DNA of 38,026 nucleotides from Clostridia bacterium (GCA_017509065.1 JAFWQM010000034.1:1-38026); one strand, 5' to 3'. Numbered from the stretch's first letter, positions 24,101-31,810 are shown. Program-made: numbers and translations. The notes: generated by a model from the letters alone, not told the origin.

Positions 24101-25135
24101 CCCTTCGCGGATATAGCCTTCATTTCCCTGATACGCAATCCGCAGCCATTCGTAGGCGTCCTTTGTGGCAAAGGGAACCACTTCATAGTAAGGCACCAGT
24201 GTGCCGTTGGGAACGGAAAAGCCGATCGGCGTTCCGCTGGGTTCATTGTAAATCACGGCATCGCCGTTGATGATGTATACATAGCCCAGCACGGTGCCGG
24301 TAGGAATGATCCAGGGGATGGTTTCCGTTACGTCCGTGTTCGGATCAAAGTCGGAGCGCATGCTGTTTTCGGCCAGATAGTTGGAATCGGGACGGAAGTA
24401 ATTGCCCAGCGTTGCGCTGTAAACCGCTTCCTCTTCGGCGGTCATGATCTTGATAAATGTCGCCATCACGTAGCCCGTCTGATAATTGACGGGATCGTTT
24501 GCGCCCACGCCGATATTCGTCTGCACATGATACCACTGCTGGCCGCCCCTGGATTCGCTCCCCAGAATCTCCACCACCCAGTATTCCGGGAGCCGGGCGA
24601 TGGGATAGTTCACGTTGTCATCCGTGTTCGGTTCGCGGCGGAAATTGACCTCCCGGGAATCGCTGGTGCCGGGAATAAGCACATAGGCGTGTTCGCCGGC
24701 AACCCAGTTGCTCGGCCTTTGGGGATTGCTCATGTTCTCGCCGGGTCGGAAGTAACTGCCGGTCATCACGCTGTAGGCGGACTCTTCTTCCGTCGACATC
24801 GTCCTGATATAATCGGCCATCACATAGCCGGTCTGGATGTTCTCCGGATCGCCCGCGCCTGTGCCGGTGTTCGTGCGTACGCGGTACCACTTCTGGGAGC
24901 CCGTGTACTCGGTTCCCAGGATTTCCACCACCCAGTATCCCGGAAGGCGGGCAAGCGGATAGTTCGCGTTATCGTCGGTGTTCGGGTCGCGGCGGAAATT
25001 CACCGACTTCTCTCCCGACGGAAGGAGGACATACCCATGCTGCACCTCAGCCCGCGCGACAGGCAGCGCTGAAATCGCCATGGAGATCAGCAGCATGACG
25101 GAAAGCAACCGCTTGAAAAACTGTGTCTGCTTCAT
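21155..25135 (-). CDS. Giant secreted SH3b-repeat/peptidoglycan-binding protein
   Basis: This is a 1326-residue exported protein. The signal peptide ends at ARA (about residue 29). I count ten SH3b-like modules, each about 60-75 residues, with VNxRxxP-type cores and GYI/GYV/GWI ends. The first two are a divergent pair (NFRRDPNTDDN, NFRREPNTDDN); the others include VNMRQTPGG, VNIRKAPDG, VNLRSAPAG, VWLRATPYA, VYIRQTPST and VNIRASASM. Pro/Thr-rich linkers (TPTPAP, TPTPQPG) separate them. A PG_binding_1 domain (SLQYRLYQLGYL ... AVRAFQQASGLTADGIAG) follows, then about 165 residues carrying HADCEP, GIPHNYSGD and GQFCVHFTNSRTH, a C-terminal domain I know from related proteins but cannot name. The role is probably wall-associated. 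The ATG at 25135 has GAGGTG 9-10 nt upstream; a GTG 21 nt upstream was rejected. The BaiN-like gene follows 9 bp later. Confidence 0.88.
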   Translation of the reverse strand: MKQTQFFKRLLSVMLLISMAISALPVARAEVQHGYVLLPSGEKSVNFRRDPNTDDNANYPLARLPGYWVVEILGTEYTGSQKWYRVRTNTGTGAGDPENIQTGYVMADYIRTMSTEEESAYSVMTGSYFRPGENMSNPQRPSNWVAGEHAYVLIPGTSDSREVNFRREPNTDDNVNYPIARLPEYWVVEILGSESRGGQQWYHVQTNIGVGANDPVNYQTGYVMATFIKIMTAEEEAVYSATLGNYFRPDSNYLAENSMRSDFDPNTDVTETIPWIIPTGTVLGYVYIINGDAVIYNEPSGTPIGFSVPNGTLVPYYEVVPFATKDAYEWLRIAYQGNEGYIREGFYKVAGQTSAGASQPSTNTGTAVTGTTGTNTGVIGTVPQPTAYTAPTLVRGQTLGMVTQDNVFFRKDMSTAGDFWARLPYGWTMTVMDVQTKGKITWYKVKGGTPQNPDRTYVGYIHGDYFILINSTVTPTPAPWYVPTGVPTAAPTAVPQGNSRYGLVLVDGVNMRQTPGGATVAALRANTVVIIYSRPANNTANDWYYVKHEGVMGYLPATSLRVLNTYELPNYTLPDGTVVTASPTPEVTPAGVKGYVKLIRDKVNIRKAPDGEILTVTDQSKLPVGMVMPYYEGPSEVINGFTWVKVTNGTITGYIRNDCYSYCDAQGNIIAAPTQAIVTATPVVPGSQGYIKLIKGGVNLRSAPAGETVAQLAKDTVLPYFNVTTTTAASLETWYEVYWAEKGIFGFILSTMAQQCDAQGNIISPVLPTSNPGTNVGYVATSVSGVWLRATPYADGDIVGQVKQKYTVLPQIGPVVKNGYDWYPVQTEDGKRGYLRGDCVFALAQWQLAEYQLTGKVPTPSPGPATPRPGNSSYIITTMDKVYIRQTPSTKATAIGQVSLGSIMKYTATQTIGKGTANEVTWYQVTYAGQVGWMHGSFVRILSNAEYDSMNATPTPQPGTTAVPTTAPNLENLSDMAFTTMDKVNIRASASMSGRDIYMVDKANTEVTYLGKYTVPDPLKNNNYYWFNIRYGNVTGWIRGDCIYVLTEEEKAQRKTPTVVTAPPEGYRTLSLNSTGDEVYSLQYRLYQLGYLARDQVNGTYLATTQAAVRAFQQASGLTADGIAGPLTQQVLYGASSSRVTPAPNNNGGINGQYVAGSSTTVVLYPVEKSDWFDGDIQEVWPNGSVAILTDVYTGISFKAQRLYGGNHADCEPVDTADTAAICAIYGVNRPQEIEDREQELQSYRRRPTWVTVGGRTFCASVYGIPHNYSGDRIANNGYTGQFCVHFTNSRTHTSNIVDPDASYNNYFGAQSAIQYAYEHSISGWK

Positions 25136-25224
25136 TGCAACCAACACCTCATCCACATGTGTTTCCCCGGCCTTCGGACCGGTTCACCTTGGAATACGTC
25201 AAAAAGTGAAATTTCGACCTTTCT

Positions 25225-25258
25225 GTTACATTCTATTACATTTTTGTTACAAGGTCAA
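25225..25258 (-). promoter_or_regulatory. Promoter with WalR-box-like direct repeats
   Basis: On the minus strand TTGACC (25253-25258), a 17-bp spacer and TAGAAT (25230-25235) form the promoter of the giant SH3b gene. Inside the spacer and -10 are TGTAAC (25246-25251), five bases, TGTAAT (25235-25240), an exact fit to the WalR consensus TGTWAH-N5-TGTWAH. A third TGTAAC lies at 25225-25230 and a related CGTAAC at 25276-25281 upstream of the -35. The overlap with the core promoter would favour repression by the response regulator WalR; this is inference. Confidence 0.65.
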
Positions 25259-25335
25259 TAGATTTTTTAAAAATTGTTACGATTTTTATAAGGTATATTA
25301 AGATTCATTTCTATTTCGTGGGGCGTGATTTATGC

Positions 25336-25341
25336 TATACT
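25336..25341 (+). promoter_or_regulatory. Extended -10 promoter of the phosphorylase
   Basis: TGC-TATACT reads on the plus strand, an extended -10 of the TGn type, about 48 bp before the start at 25389. There is no good -35 at 17 bp, as expected for extended -10 promoters. Confidence 0.5.
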
Positions 25342-25388
25342 ATATATTGAAGCAGAATACAAAGATGTGAATGGGAGAGTGCTTCGCT

Positions 25389-26717
25389 ATGGATATTATT
25401 TCTATTCTGGAAGACAAGAAACGCGGACGGGCTCTGAGCCGGGAGCAGATCGCCTTTTTTGTCAAAGGCGCGGCGGATCACTCCATTCCCAATTATCAGC
25501 TGACCGCTCTGCTGATGGCGATCCGCCTGAATGGCATGGACGCGCGGGAGACTGCTGACCTGACCATGGAAATGGCGGCTTCGGGCGATATGCTGAATCC
25601 TGACGTGGGCGGCGTGCCCGTGGACAAACATTCCACCGGCGGCGTAGGCGACACCACCACCCTGGTGCTGGCGCCCCTGGTGGCGGCCTGCGGCGGTAAG
25701 GTGCTCAAGATGAGCGGTCGCGGCCTGGGCCACACCGGCGGCACGATTGATAAACTGGAGAGCATCTCCGGCATGAAGGTGGAGCTGCCGGAGGAAGAAT
25801 TTGTTTCCATCGTGCGTTCTATAGGATGCGCGGTGGTGGGCCAGAGCGCTCAGCTCGCCCCGGCGGACAAGACGCTCTACGCCCTGCGCGACGTGACCGC
25901 GACAGTGGACTCCATCCCCCTGATCGTGAGCAGCATCCTTTCCAAGAAGTTCGCGGCCGGAGCGAAGGCCATCGTGCTGGACGTGAAAGCCGGCTCCGGG
26001 GCCATCATGCCTACGCTGGATAAGTCCATTGAGCTGGCGAAAGCCATGGTGAGCATCGGCCACCACGCAGGCCGCAATATCATCGCGGTCGTTTCCGGCA
26101 TGGAGGAGCCGCTGGGCTCTCATGTGGGAAACGCGCTGGAAGTCAAAGAAGCTATTGATATTTTAGCGGGCAGGGCAGGCGGGCCGCTCAAAAAGGTTTC
26201 GCTGTTCCTGGGCAGCCAGATGCTGGTGGCTTCGGGCGTGGCGAAGACCGAAGCGGAAGCGCTGGAAAAGCTGAACGCGGCGCTTGACAGCGGCGCGGGC
26301 TTGCGGAAGCTGAAAGAAATGATTTCCGCCCAGGGCGGCGACAGCCGGGTGTGCGACGACGTAAGCCTGCTGCCCCAGGCCCCCGTGCGTTATCAGGTGA
26401 AGGCGAAAACAGGCGGTTATCTGGCCCACGTGAACGGCACGGCCCTGGGCCTGGCCGCCCAGCGTATGGGCGCGGGCCGCGTGAGCAAGGAAGATACAAT
26501 TGATCCCGCCGTGGGTTTCGTGATGGAAAAGCGCATCGGCGATTTCGTGAATGCCGGAGATACGGTTTGCACGCTCCACGCTGCCAGCGAACAGAATGCG
26601 ACAGAGACCGAACAGCGCATCCTGGACGCCCTCACCTTTACGAATGAACCCGCCCCCAAAGCCCGTCTGCTCTACGCTCTGGTCAAGCCCGAGGGCGTGA
26701 CCGAGCTGAATGATTAA
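25389..26717 (+). CDS. pdp: Pyrimidine-nucleoside phosphorylase
   Basis: This 442-residue enzyme reversibly splits uridine, deoxyuridine or thymidine with phosphate to base and (deoxy)ribose 1-phosphate in pyrimidine salvage. The phosphate-binding stretch DKHSTGGVGDTT (79-90) and the full family signature SGRGLGHTGGTIDKLE (109-124) are present. KAGSGAIM and GNALEVKEA are further conserved blocks, and a C-terminal domain closes the active site (QRMGAGRVSKED ... DFVNAGDTVCTLH). Length and C-terminal domain fit the Firmicute Pdp rather than mammalian-type enzymes; uridine use is inferred. The start at 25389 has GGGAGAG 9 nt upstream; an ATG 18 nt earlier lacks one. The usual deoC, cdd or nupC neighbours are absent. 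Confidence 0.94.
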   Translation: MDIISILEDKKRGRALSREQIAFFVKGAADHSIPNYQLTALLMAIRLNGMDARETADLTMEMAASGDMLNPDVGGVPVDKHSTGGVGDTTTLVLAPLVAACGGKVLKMSGRGLGHTGGTIDKLESISGMKVELPEEEFVSIVRSIGCAVVGQSAQLAPADKTLYALRDVTATVDSIPLIVSSILSKKFAAGAKAIVLDVKAGSGAIMPTLDKSIELAKAMVSIGHHAGRNIIAVVSGMEEPLGSHVGNALEVKEAIDILAGRAGGPLKKVSLFLGSQMLVASGVAKTEAEALEKLNAALDSGAGLRKLKEMISAQGGDSRVCDDVSLLPQAPVRYQVKAKTGGYLAHVNGTALGLAAQRMGAGRVSKEDTIDPAVGFVMEKRIGDFVNAGDTVCTLHAASEQNATETEQRILDALTFTNEPAPKARLLYALVKPEGVTELND

Positions 26718-26865
26718 GATGTTTCATTTCGTTTTCTTTCTGAATTCCGGTTCAGATATGCCGCTTTTGCGCGCGCCTGGAAAACGGAAAGCTTATTGAT
26801 GATATTTTCTGAAATCTCCACCCTCGCGTCTGCCTGAATCTTTTTTCCCGGAGGCATGACTCCCT

Positions 26866-29700
26866 ATGCGAATCGACCTGACTTCTCCAGTTGAGCTGTG
26901 GCATTGCAGGATCCCGTCGCCGGACGATCCTGTATTGACCATGCAGATTTTTAACCTGAGCGACAAAGACGTGCGCAGCATCCAGGTGTGCGTACATTGT
27001 TACGATGCCGAAGGCGAGCAGTACGCCCGCCATGTGGAGCGCCTGCAGGGAATCGACGGCCCCGGACGGCACGTGTTTGAAGCTTCCCTCGAAGTGGAGG
27101 AAGCGGAAGATGCTCAGGATCTGGAAGTAATTATCGAAAAAGTTTGGTTCGACGACAACACGGTCTGGCGCAAGGGACTGGCCGAGCCATTGGAATACCG
27201 GCCTTCTCCCCTGCTCAGCGGCCCGCAGCTGCAGGTGATGCAGGAAATGGCGGGGCTCGACGCGGCCAGCTATCCCAGCGATCAGGGCGCGGTGTGGGTA
27301 TGCGTCTGCGGCCGCGCAAACTCCGCCCGGGAGGATACCTGCCGCCGCTGCCGCCGCGACAGGCACGCCATCTTCACCAAGCTGAACGAAGCCGCCATCG
27401 AAAGCGTTCTGTTCCAGCGCCAGTCCGCCATCGAGGATGAGCAGCGCCGCCAGCGCGAGGAACAGCGCCGCCAGAACGCCGTCCGCGAAGCGCGCCAGCG
27501 CCGTCTGCGCCGCCGCCGCCGGATCATTCTGTCTACGCTCCTGTCCATCCTGCTGGTGATCGGCCTGTTCTACGCCGTTTATTTCCACGGCATCCCCTAT
27601 TACCGCTACTACCAGGCGAACCGTACCCTTGAAAACGGCCAGTTCGATTCCGCCAAGGAGCAGTTCCTTGCCCTGGCCGATTACAGCAACAGCGCCGATC
27701 TGGCCCTGGAATGCGATTACCGCGCCGCGATGAACGCCCTGAACGGCGGCACTTATACCTCCCTGCGCGCCGCGCAGAACGGCTTTGACGCGCTGGGCGA
27801 TTACAAGGACAGCGCCACGCGCGCCCAGGAAGCGCGCTATATCTACGCCGAAAAGCTGCTGGCCTCCGGCAACTGGGCGGACGCCATCACAATATACGAA
27901 ACAGTGCCCAATTACAGCAACGCCCGGATGCGGCGCAGCCAGGCCGAATACGAATGGGCGCTGGATCTGATGAGCAAAAAGGAATACGCGGAAGCGCGGG
28001 ACAAATTCATGTCCCTGGGCTCCTTCCAGAATTCCGAGTCCAACGCCAAGGAATGCCTCTACCAGCCCGCTATCGAAGCGCTCAATAACGGCGGCGACCC
28101 GCAGACCGCCATCGAGGCGTTCACTGAACTGGGCGATTACCGCGATTCTCCCATCCAGCTGCAGCGGGCATATTACGCCGCCGGCGACGCTGCGTTCAAT
28201 GAATCGGATTATGAAACGGCCGCCGAGTATTTCCTTTCCGCGGGCGACTATTCCGACGCTTACCGCCGGGCCGCGGCGTGCCTGTATACGCCTGCCGTAA
28301 CCGCCATGAACGAGGGCGATTATCAGCGGGCTGCCGGGATGCTGGAAAAAATCAGCGGATACCTGGATTCCCGCGCTTTGCTGATGCAATGCAACTATTA
28401 TATTGGCGCTTCGCTGATGGCTGAAGGCGAATACGCCCGGGCCGTGGAATACTTCGACAAAGCGCCTGATCTGCTGGCCGCGCAGGAAGCGAAGAAGGAA
28501 TGTGTCTACCGTCCCGCCCTGCAGATGCTGGAGGATGGGGACCAGGAAGGCGCGCTGGCCCTGCTGCAGACCATTTCGGATTACGGCAACGCCTCGGGCT
28601 ACATCAACCAGATTTTGTATGACCGCGCCATGACGCAGATGGATCAGGGGGAATACGAAAGCGCCGTCGCCCTGCTGCGTCAGGTGGGCGAGTATCAGGA
28701 CGCCGTGTCCCAGCTGACCCGCGCCTTGACGAACGCCGCGCAGGCCCGCATCGAAAACGGCCAGTATGAGCAGGCGATCACCCTCGTTTCCGGCGAAAGC
28801 GACAATGACAGCGAAGCGGTGCGGGAAGCGCTGCGCCGCGCCCGCTACCTGCTGGCGACGGAACTGAAAGATCAGGGCGATTTTGAAACCGCCCGCGGCT
28901 TGTATGAAGCGCTGGGCGAGTATGAGGATGCCCGGGCTCAGTACCGGCAGTGCGTGTATCAGCTGGCGCTGGAGAAAGCCGATGAAAACGACCTGACCGC
29001 CGCCATGGATTTGCTCGCCGGTATTGAAAGTGAAGACTCAACAGCGCTGAACAAGCTGCATGAGCTGGCGTATCAGGCAGCGGAAGAAGCCGCTGCCGCC
29101 GGGGAAATGGCGCAGGCCGCCGCTATGTTTGACCGGGCCGGAGACTACCGGGATGCCCGGACGCGGGCCCAGGAATGCGCCGACGCGTATTGCGCCGCCG
29201 CTTATGAGACCGCCCAGAACGCGATGGCGCAGAAAGATTATCTGACCGTGATCGAGGCTCTTTCTCCTCTGCAGGACGGCTTCCTGACCGAAAAGTACGC
29301 GGACATCCCGTCCATGTACAAGGACGCCTGCTATCACTACGCCAACGAACTGTACAACGACCGCAAGCCCTTCGAGGCGCTGCGTTACTATCGCCTGATT
29401 CCCGATTACAGGGACGTGGCCTCCTACCGCCTGGAAAAAACGGTATACAAGCTGATGGGTCAGTGGGAATCCGATAAGGGCCAGAAGTTTGAATTCCGCG
29501 AGGATGGCACCTGTTCGCTGGACGGCGATGAAGCGTACTACTACGTACCCAATATGTACGCGGTGAACACAGGGACGGAACCCGATCCCACCACGGCCAC
29601 CTATGAAATCGTATCCATCAGGCAGAACGCCCTCACCCTCCGCCATACCAAAAACAAAACAACCTACCGCCTGAAGCGCGTGGAGGAAGAGACCATTTAA
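26866..29700 (+). CDS. Zinc-ribbon/TM protein with long TPR-like repeat ectodomain
   Basis: A 944-residue protein of modular build. Residues 1-125 are a beta-rich domain. A zinc ribbon follows (Cys146, Cys148, Cys159, Cys162; WVCVCGRANS...CRRC), then a highly charged Arg/Gln-rich coiled segment (180-218) and a single transmembrane helix (219-239), placing the first 218 residues in the cytoplasm by the positive-inside rule. From about 250 to 850 come some 14 helical repeats of roughly 40 residues, each with a turn motif such as LGDYKDS, LGDYRDS, AGDYSDA, VGEYQDA and AGDYRDA. These are TPR/SEL1-like scaffolds. A C-terminal lipocalin-like domain (GQWESDKGQKFEFREDGTC) ends the protein. It may sense or assemble envelope components. 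GGAGG stands 10 nt before the ATG. The acyltransferase overlaps its stop by 1 bp. Confidence 0.82.
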   Translation: MRIDLTSPVELWHCRIPSPDDPVLTMQIFNLSDKDVRSIQVCVHCYDAEGEQYARHVERLQGIDGPGRHVFEASLEVEEAEDAQDLEVIIEKVWFDDNTVWRKGLAEPLEYRPSPLLSGPQLQVMQEMAGLDAASYPSDQGAVWVCVCGRANSAREDTCRRCRRDRHAIFTKLNEAAIESVLFQRQSAIEDEQRRQREEQRRQNAVREARQRRLRRRRRIILSTLLSILLVIGLFYAVYFHGIPYYRYYQANRTLENGQFDSAKEQFLALADYSNSADLALECDYRAAMNALNGGTYTSLRAAQNGFDALGDYKDSATRAQEARYIYAEKLLASGNWADAITIYETVPNYSNARMRRSQAEYEWALDLMSKKEYAEARDKFMSLGSFQNSESNAKECLYQPAIEALNNGGDPQTAIEAFTELGDYRDSPIQLQRAYYAAGDAAFNESDYETAAEYFLSAGDYSDAYRRAAACLYTPAVTAMNEGDYQRAAGMLEKISGYLDSRALLMQCNYYIGASLMAEGEYARAVEYFDKAPDLLAAQEAKKECVYRPALQMLEDGDQEGALALLQTISDYGNASGYINQILYDRAMTQMDQGEYESAVALLRQVGEYQDAVSQLTRALTNAAQARIENGQYEQAITLVSGESDNDSEAVREALRRARYLLATELKDQGDFETARGLYEALGEYEDARAQYRQCVYQLALEKADENDLTAAMDLLAGIESEDSTALNKLHELAYQAAEEAAAAGEMAQAAAMFDRAGDYRDARTRAQECADAYCAAAYETAQNAMAQKDYLTVIEALSPLQDGFLTEKYADIPSMYKDACYHYANELYNDRKPFEALRYYRLIPDYRDVASYRLEKTVYKLMGQWESDKGQKFEFREDGTCSLDGDEAYYYVPNMYAVNTGTEPDPTTATYEIVSIRQNALTLRHTKNKTTYRLKRVEEETI

Positions 29701-30935
29701 TGATGGAAAACGAAACTGCCGGAAGATCTCCCCGACATGAAAGAAAGCGGTTCCAGCCCTTCCTGTCCTATCGGATGTGGCCGGATACAAAGCACCTGGA
29801 CGTCCTGGACGGCGTCCGGGTGCTTTGCGTCCTGCTGGTCGGCTGGTTCCATATCTGGCAGCAGGGCTGGCTGACGCCCCAGTTCCAGGTCATAGATGAA
29901 TATATCAGCCTGGATTTTTTGCTGCGCTCGGGTTATCTGTGGGTGGACGGGCTGCTGCTGCTCAGCGGGTTCCTGCTGTATCTGCCCTACACCCAGGCCG
30001 GAAACAAGCTGCCCTCCGCCGGCGCGTTTTACAAACGGCGGCTCATCCGCATCCTGCCCTCGTATCTGCTGTGCGTGGTACCGATGTTCATCCTCTCCTG
30101 CGTTCAGGGGAAATATGGCCAGACTTCCGACGCCGTGCTGGACATCCTCTCCCATCTCACCTTCACCCACAACCTGTTTTACTTCAGCTATCTGCGCTCC
30201 CCGCTGAACGGCGCGCTGTGGACGCTGGCGGTGGAGATGCAGTTTTACCTGATTTTTCCTTTGCTGGCGCGGGCGTTCCGGAAGCTGCCCATCACCACCT
30301 ATGTCGCCATGGCGGGCGGCGCTTTCGTGTTCCGCTATTACGCTTCCCTGCAGTCCGACACCAGCATGTACTTTAATCAGCTGCCCGCGTTCCTGGATGT
30401 TTACGCGAACGGGTTCGTCGCCGCGTCGGTGTTTGCGGCCCTGCGCAAGCGCTTTGGAAATGAGCCGGACGCAAAGATCCGCCTGTTTTTTACGGTCACG
30501 GCGGTGCTCTGCGCGGCCCTGCTGACGCGCATCGCCCAGGCTCAGGCTTATTCTCCCAGCGGAGAGATCATCCGCCAGGGACAGATGGACCGGCGCTTCT
30601 CTCTCTCCGCCGCGCTGGCCTGCCTGATGGTCTGCGCCGCGTTCTCCCTGCCGGTCATGCGGTTTGCGCTTGGCAACAGGGTGATGCATTTTCTGTCGCT
30701 CATTTCCTTCCAATTCTATATTTACCACCAAATGCTGGCCGTGAAGCTGAAGGAATGGGGCTTTCCGCCCAGCGCTTATGACGAGCCCTGGGCGCAGGGC
30801 GATTACCGCTGGCAGCTCACTTACACCATCTGCTGCTTTGTTTTCGCCCTCACCCTCGCCGCGCTCATCACCTTCCTCTTTGAGCGCCCTATCGCCCGCG
30901 TCCTGCGCCGCAGAACAGGGGCGGAGAAGGGATGA
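29700..30935 (+). CDS. Membrane acyltransferase, acyltransferase_3/OafA family
   Basis: A 411-residue integral membrane O-acyltransferase with about ten helices. The N-terminal LDGVRVLCVLLVGWFHIWQQ carries the conserved His51, FYKRRLIRILPSYLL is the family R-x(n)-RI-x-P motif, and LWTLAVEMQFYLIFPLL is the third signature. Members acetylate or acylate cell-surface sugars, peptidoglycan or exopolysaccharide. The substrate here is unknown. The ATG at 29700 overlaps the TAA of the preceding gene (TAATG) and a second ATG follows at 29703, with GAGGAAGAG upstream, so it is translationally coupled to the repeat protein, suggesting one envelope module. Confidence 0.9.
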   Translation: MMENETAGRSPRHERKRFQPFLSYRMWPDTKHLDVLDGVRVLCVLLVGWFHIWQQGWLTPQFQVIDEYISLDFLLRSGYLWVDGLLLLSGFLLYLPYTQAGNKLPSAGAFYKRRLIRILPSYLLCVVPMFILSCVQGKYGQTSDAVLDILSHLTFTHNLFYFSYLRSPLNGALWTLAVEMQFYLIFPLLARAFRKLPITTYVAMAGGAFVFRYYASLQSDTSMYFNQLPAFLDVYANGFVAASVFAALRKRFGNEPDAKIRLFFTVTAVLCAALLTRIAQAQAYSPSGEIIRQGQMDRRFSLSAALACLMVCAAFSLPVMRFALGNRVMHFLSLISFQFYIYHQMLAVKLKEWGFPPSAYDEPWAQGDYRWQLTYTICCFVFALTLAALITFLFERPIARVLRRRTGAEKG

Positions 30936-30940
30936 TTGAA

Positions 30941-31225
30941 TTATTCCGGCGTAACGAATTCCAGCTTCAGCTGTTTGCCCATCCCGGCAGCCAGCCGCTG
31001 CAGCGTTCTCAGCGATGGATTGGCGTTGCCGTTTTCCAGCTTGCTGATGTCCGCCTGCGTGATACCGGTCCTTTCAGATAATTGTTTTTGTGTCAGTCCG
31101 CTGTCATTTCTGGCCTGAATCAGCGCCTTGATGATTTCATATTCCGGCTGCAGCGCTTCATATTCCCGCTTGAATTCAGGGTTTTTCAACTTCTCTTTCA
31201 GGTATTCGTCAAAACTCGTTGCCAT
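30941..31225 (-). CDS. HigA-type antitoxin, XRE helix-turn-helix
   Basis: A 94-residue protein. Residues 1-35 are charged and helical; residues 36-94 are an XRE-type HTH (ARNDSGLTQKQLSERTGITQADISKLENGNANPSLRTLQRLAAGMG), as in HigA antitoxins. It should bind and neutralise the toxin encoded just upstream and repress their promoter. The start overlaps the toxin stop by one base (TAATG at 31225) and AAGGGG lies 9 nt upstream. It converges with the acyltransferase, whose stop is 5 bp away. Confidence 0.88.
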   Translation of the reverse strand: MATSFDEYLKEKLKNPEFKREYEALQPEYEIIKALIQARNDSGLTQKQLSERTGITQADISKLENGNANPSLRTLQRLAAGMGKQLKLEFVTPE

Positions 31226-31572
31226 TATCTATTCCCCTTTCTTTTCAGATAGTCGGCCCTGTACCTTTTTGCTTTTTCAATTTCAGCTTTTGGTGTTTTC
31301 TGGGTTTTCTTTAAAAAACCATTTGTCAGAACAGCTTTATCCCCAACATAGAAGAAATACAGCACTCGGGATATATTTGTGCTTACTTGTGCCCGCAATT
31401 CAAAAATCCCATCTTCCAAGTGTTCTGAATAAGGCATACGCAGTGCGGTTCCGTGATCCTCCAGCAGTTGAATTTCCATAACCATCTTCGCTTGCATCTT
31501 TATGTCCAGCGTGTCAAGAAAATCTCTTGCGGGCTCTGTACCGTCAGGCAAATCATAGAATTCCACTTTCAT
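31225..31572 (-). CDS. HigB/RelE-type toxin (Gp49-like)
   Basis: A 115-residue basic protein of the phage-derived Gp49-like/HigB toxin family: EPARDFLDTLDIKMQAKMVMEIQLLEDHG, LEDGIFELRAQVSTNISRVLYFF, LTNGFLKKTQKTPKAEIEKAKRYRADYLKR. The RVLYF and FxKKTxKTP blocks are family hallmarks; members cleave mRNA on the ribosome. The toxin precedes the antitoxin, the HigBA order. GGAGGG stands 10 nt before the ATG at 31572. Both are driven by the promoter at 31602-31630. Confidence 0.88.
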   Translation of the reverse strand: MKVEFYDLPDGTEPARDFLDTLDIKMQAKMVMEIQLLEDHGTALRMPYSEHLEDGIFELRAQVSTNISRVLYFFYVGDKAVLTNGFLKKTQKTPKAEIEKAKRYRADYLKRKGNR

Positions 31573-31601
31573 TTTCCGCGTATCCCTCCTTCCGCAATTT
31601 C

Positions 31602-31630
31602 ATTATATGTGATATATCATATATTGTCAA
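31602..31630 (-). promoter_or_regulatory. Perfect sigma-A promoter and operator of the toxin-antitoxin pair
   Basis: On the minus strand TTGACA (31625-31630), exactly 17 bp, then TATAAT (31602-31607): a full consensus match. The spacer holds TGATATATCA (31610-31619), a perfect palindrome extended to 31605-31624 with one mismatch per arm, the expected binding site for the HigA-type repressor between -35 and -10. Confidence 0.85.
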
Positions 31631-31708
31631 GTAAAAACACCCCCATTCGTCCAGCCTGTTCAGGATAACAACTCCCTGTTTCCAACTGCCTATTGCCTAA
31701 TCCATTGT

Positions 31709-31740
31709 CCCTCATCCCTCATCCCTTATCCCCACCCCCC
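31709..31740 (-). other. Possible G-quadruplex tract
   Basis: On the minus strand five G-tracts (six, four, three, three and three G) are separated by loops of 1-4 nt (T, ATAA, ATGA, ATGA). This fits the G3+N1-7 quadruplex pattern well. It lies between the toxin promoter and the promoter at 31776, so it could insulate or influence either; effect unknown. It belongs to the G-rich repeat family also at 14667 and 16847. Confidence 0.5.
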
Positions 31741-31775
31741 GAATGTAAACGCGCTGTGAACTTTTTGAAACTTTC

Positions 31776-31804
31776 TTGACATTCTTTGCATGGGTGTGTA
31801 CAAT
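31776..31804 (+). promoter_or_regulatory. Strong sigma-A promoter of the rny leader RNA
   Basis: TTGACA (31776-31781), a 17-bp spacer (31782-31798) and TACAAT (31799-31804). Predicted start of transcription near 31811, about 290 bp before the rny start codon. Confidence 0.82.
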
Positions 31805-31810
31805 TATTTC

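Noticed and set aside
26752..28389. 545-codon minus-strand frame opposite the repeat protein
   Set aside because: Antisense shadow; the plus-strand gene has zinc ribbon, TM helix and regular repeats.
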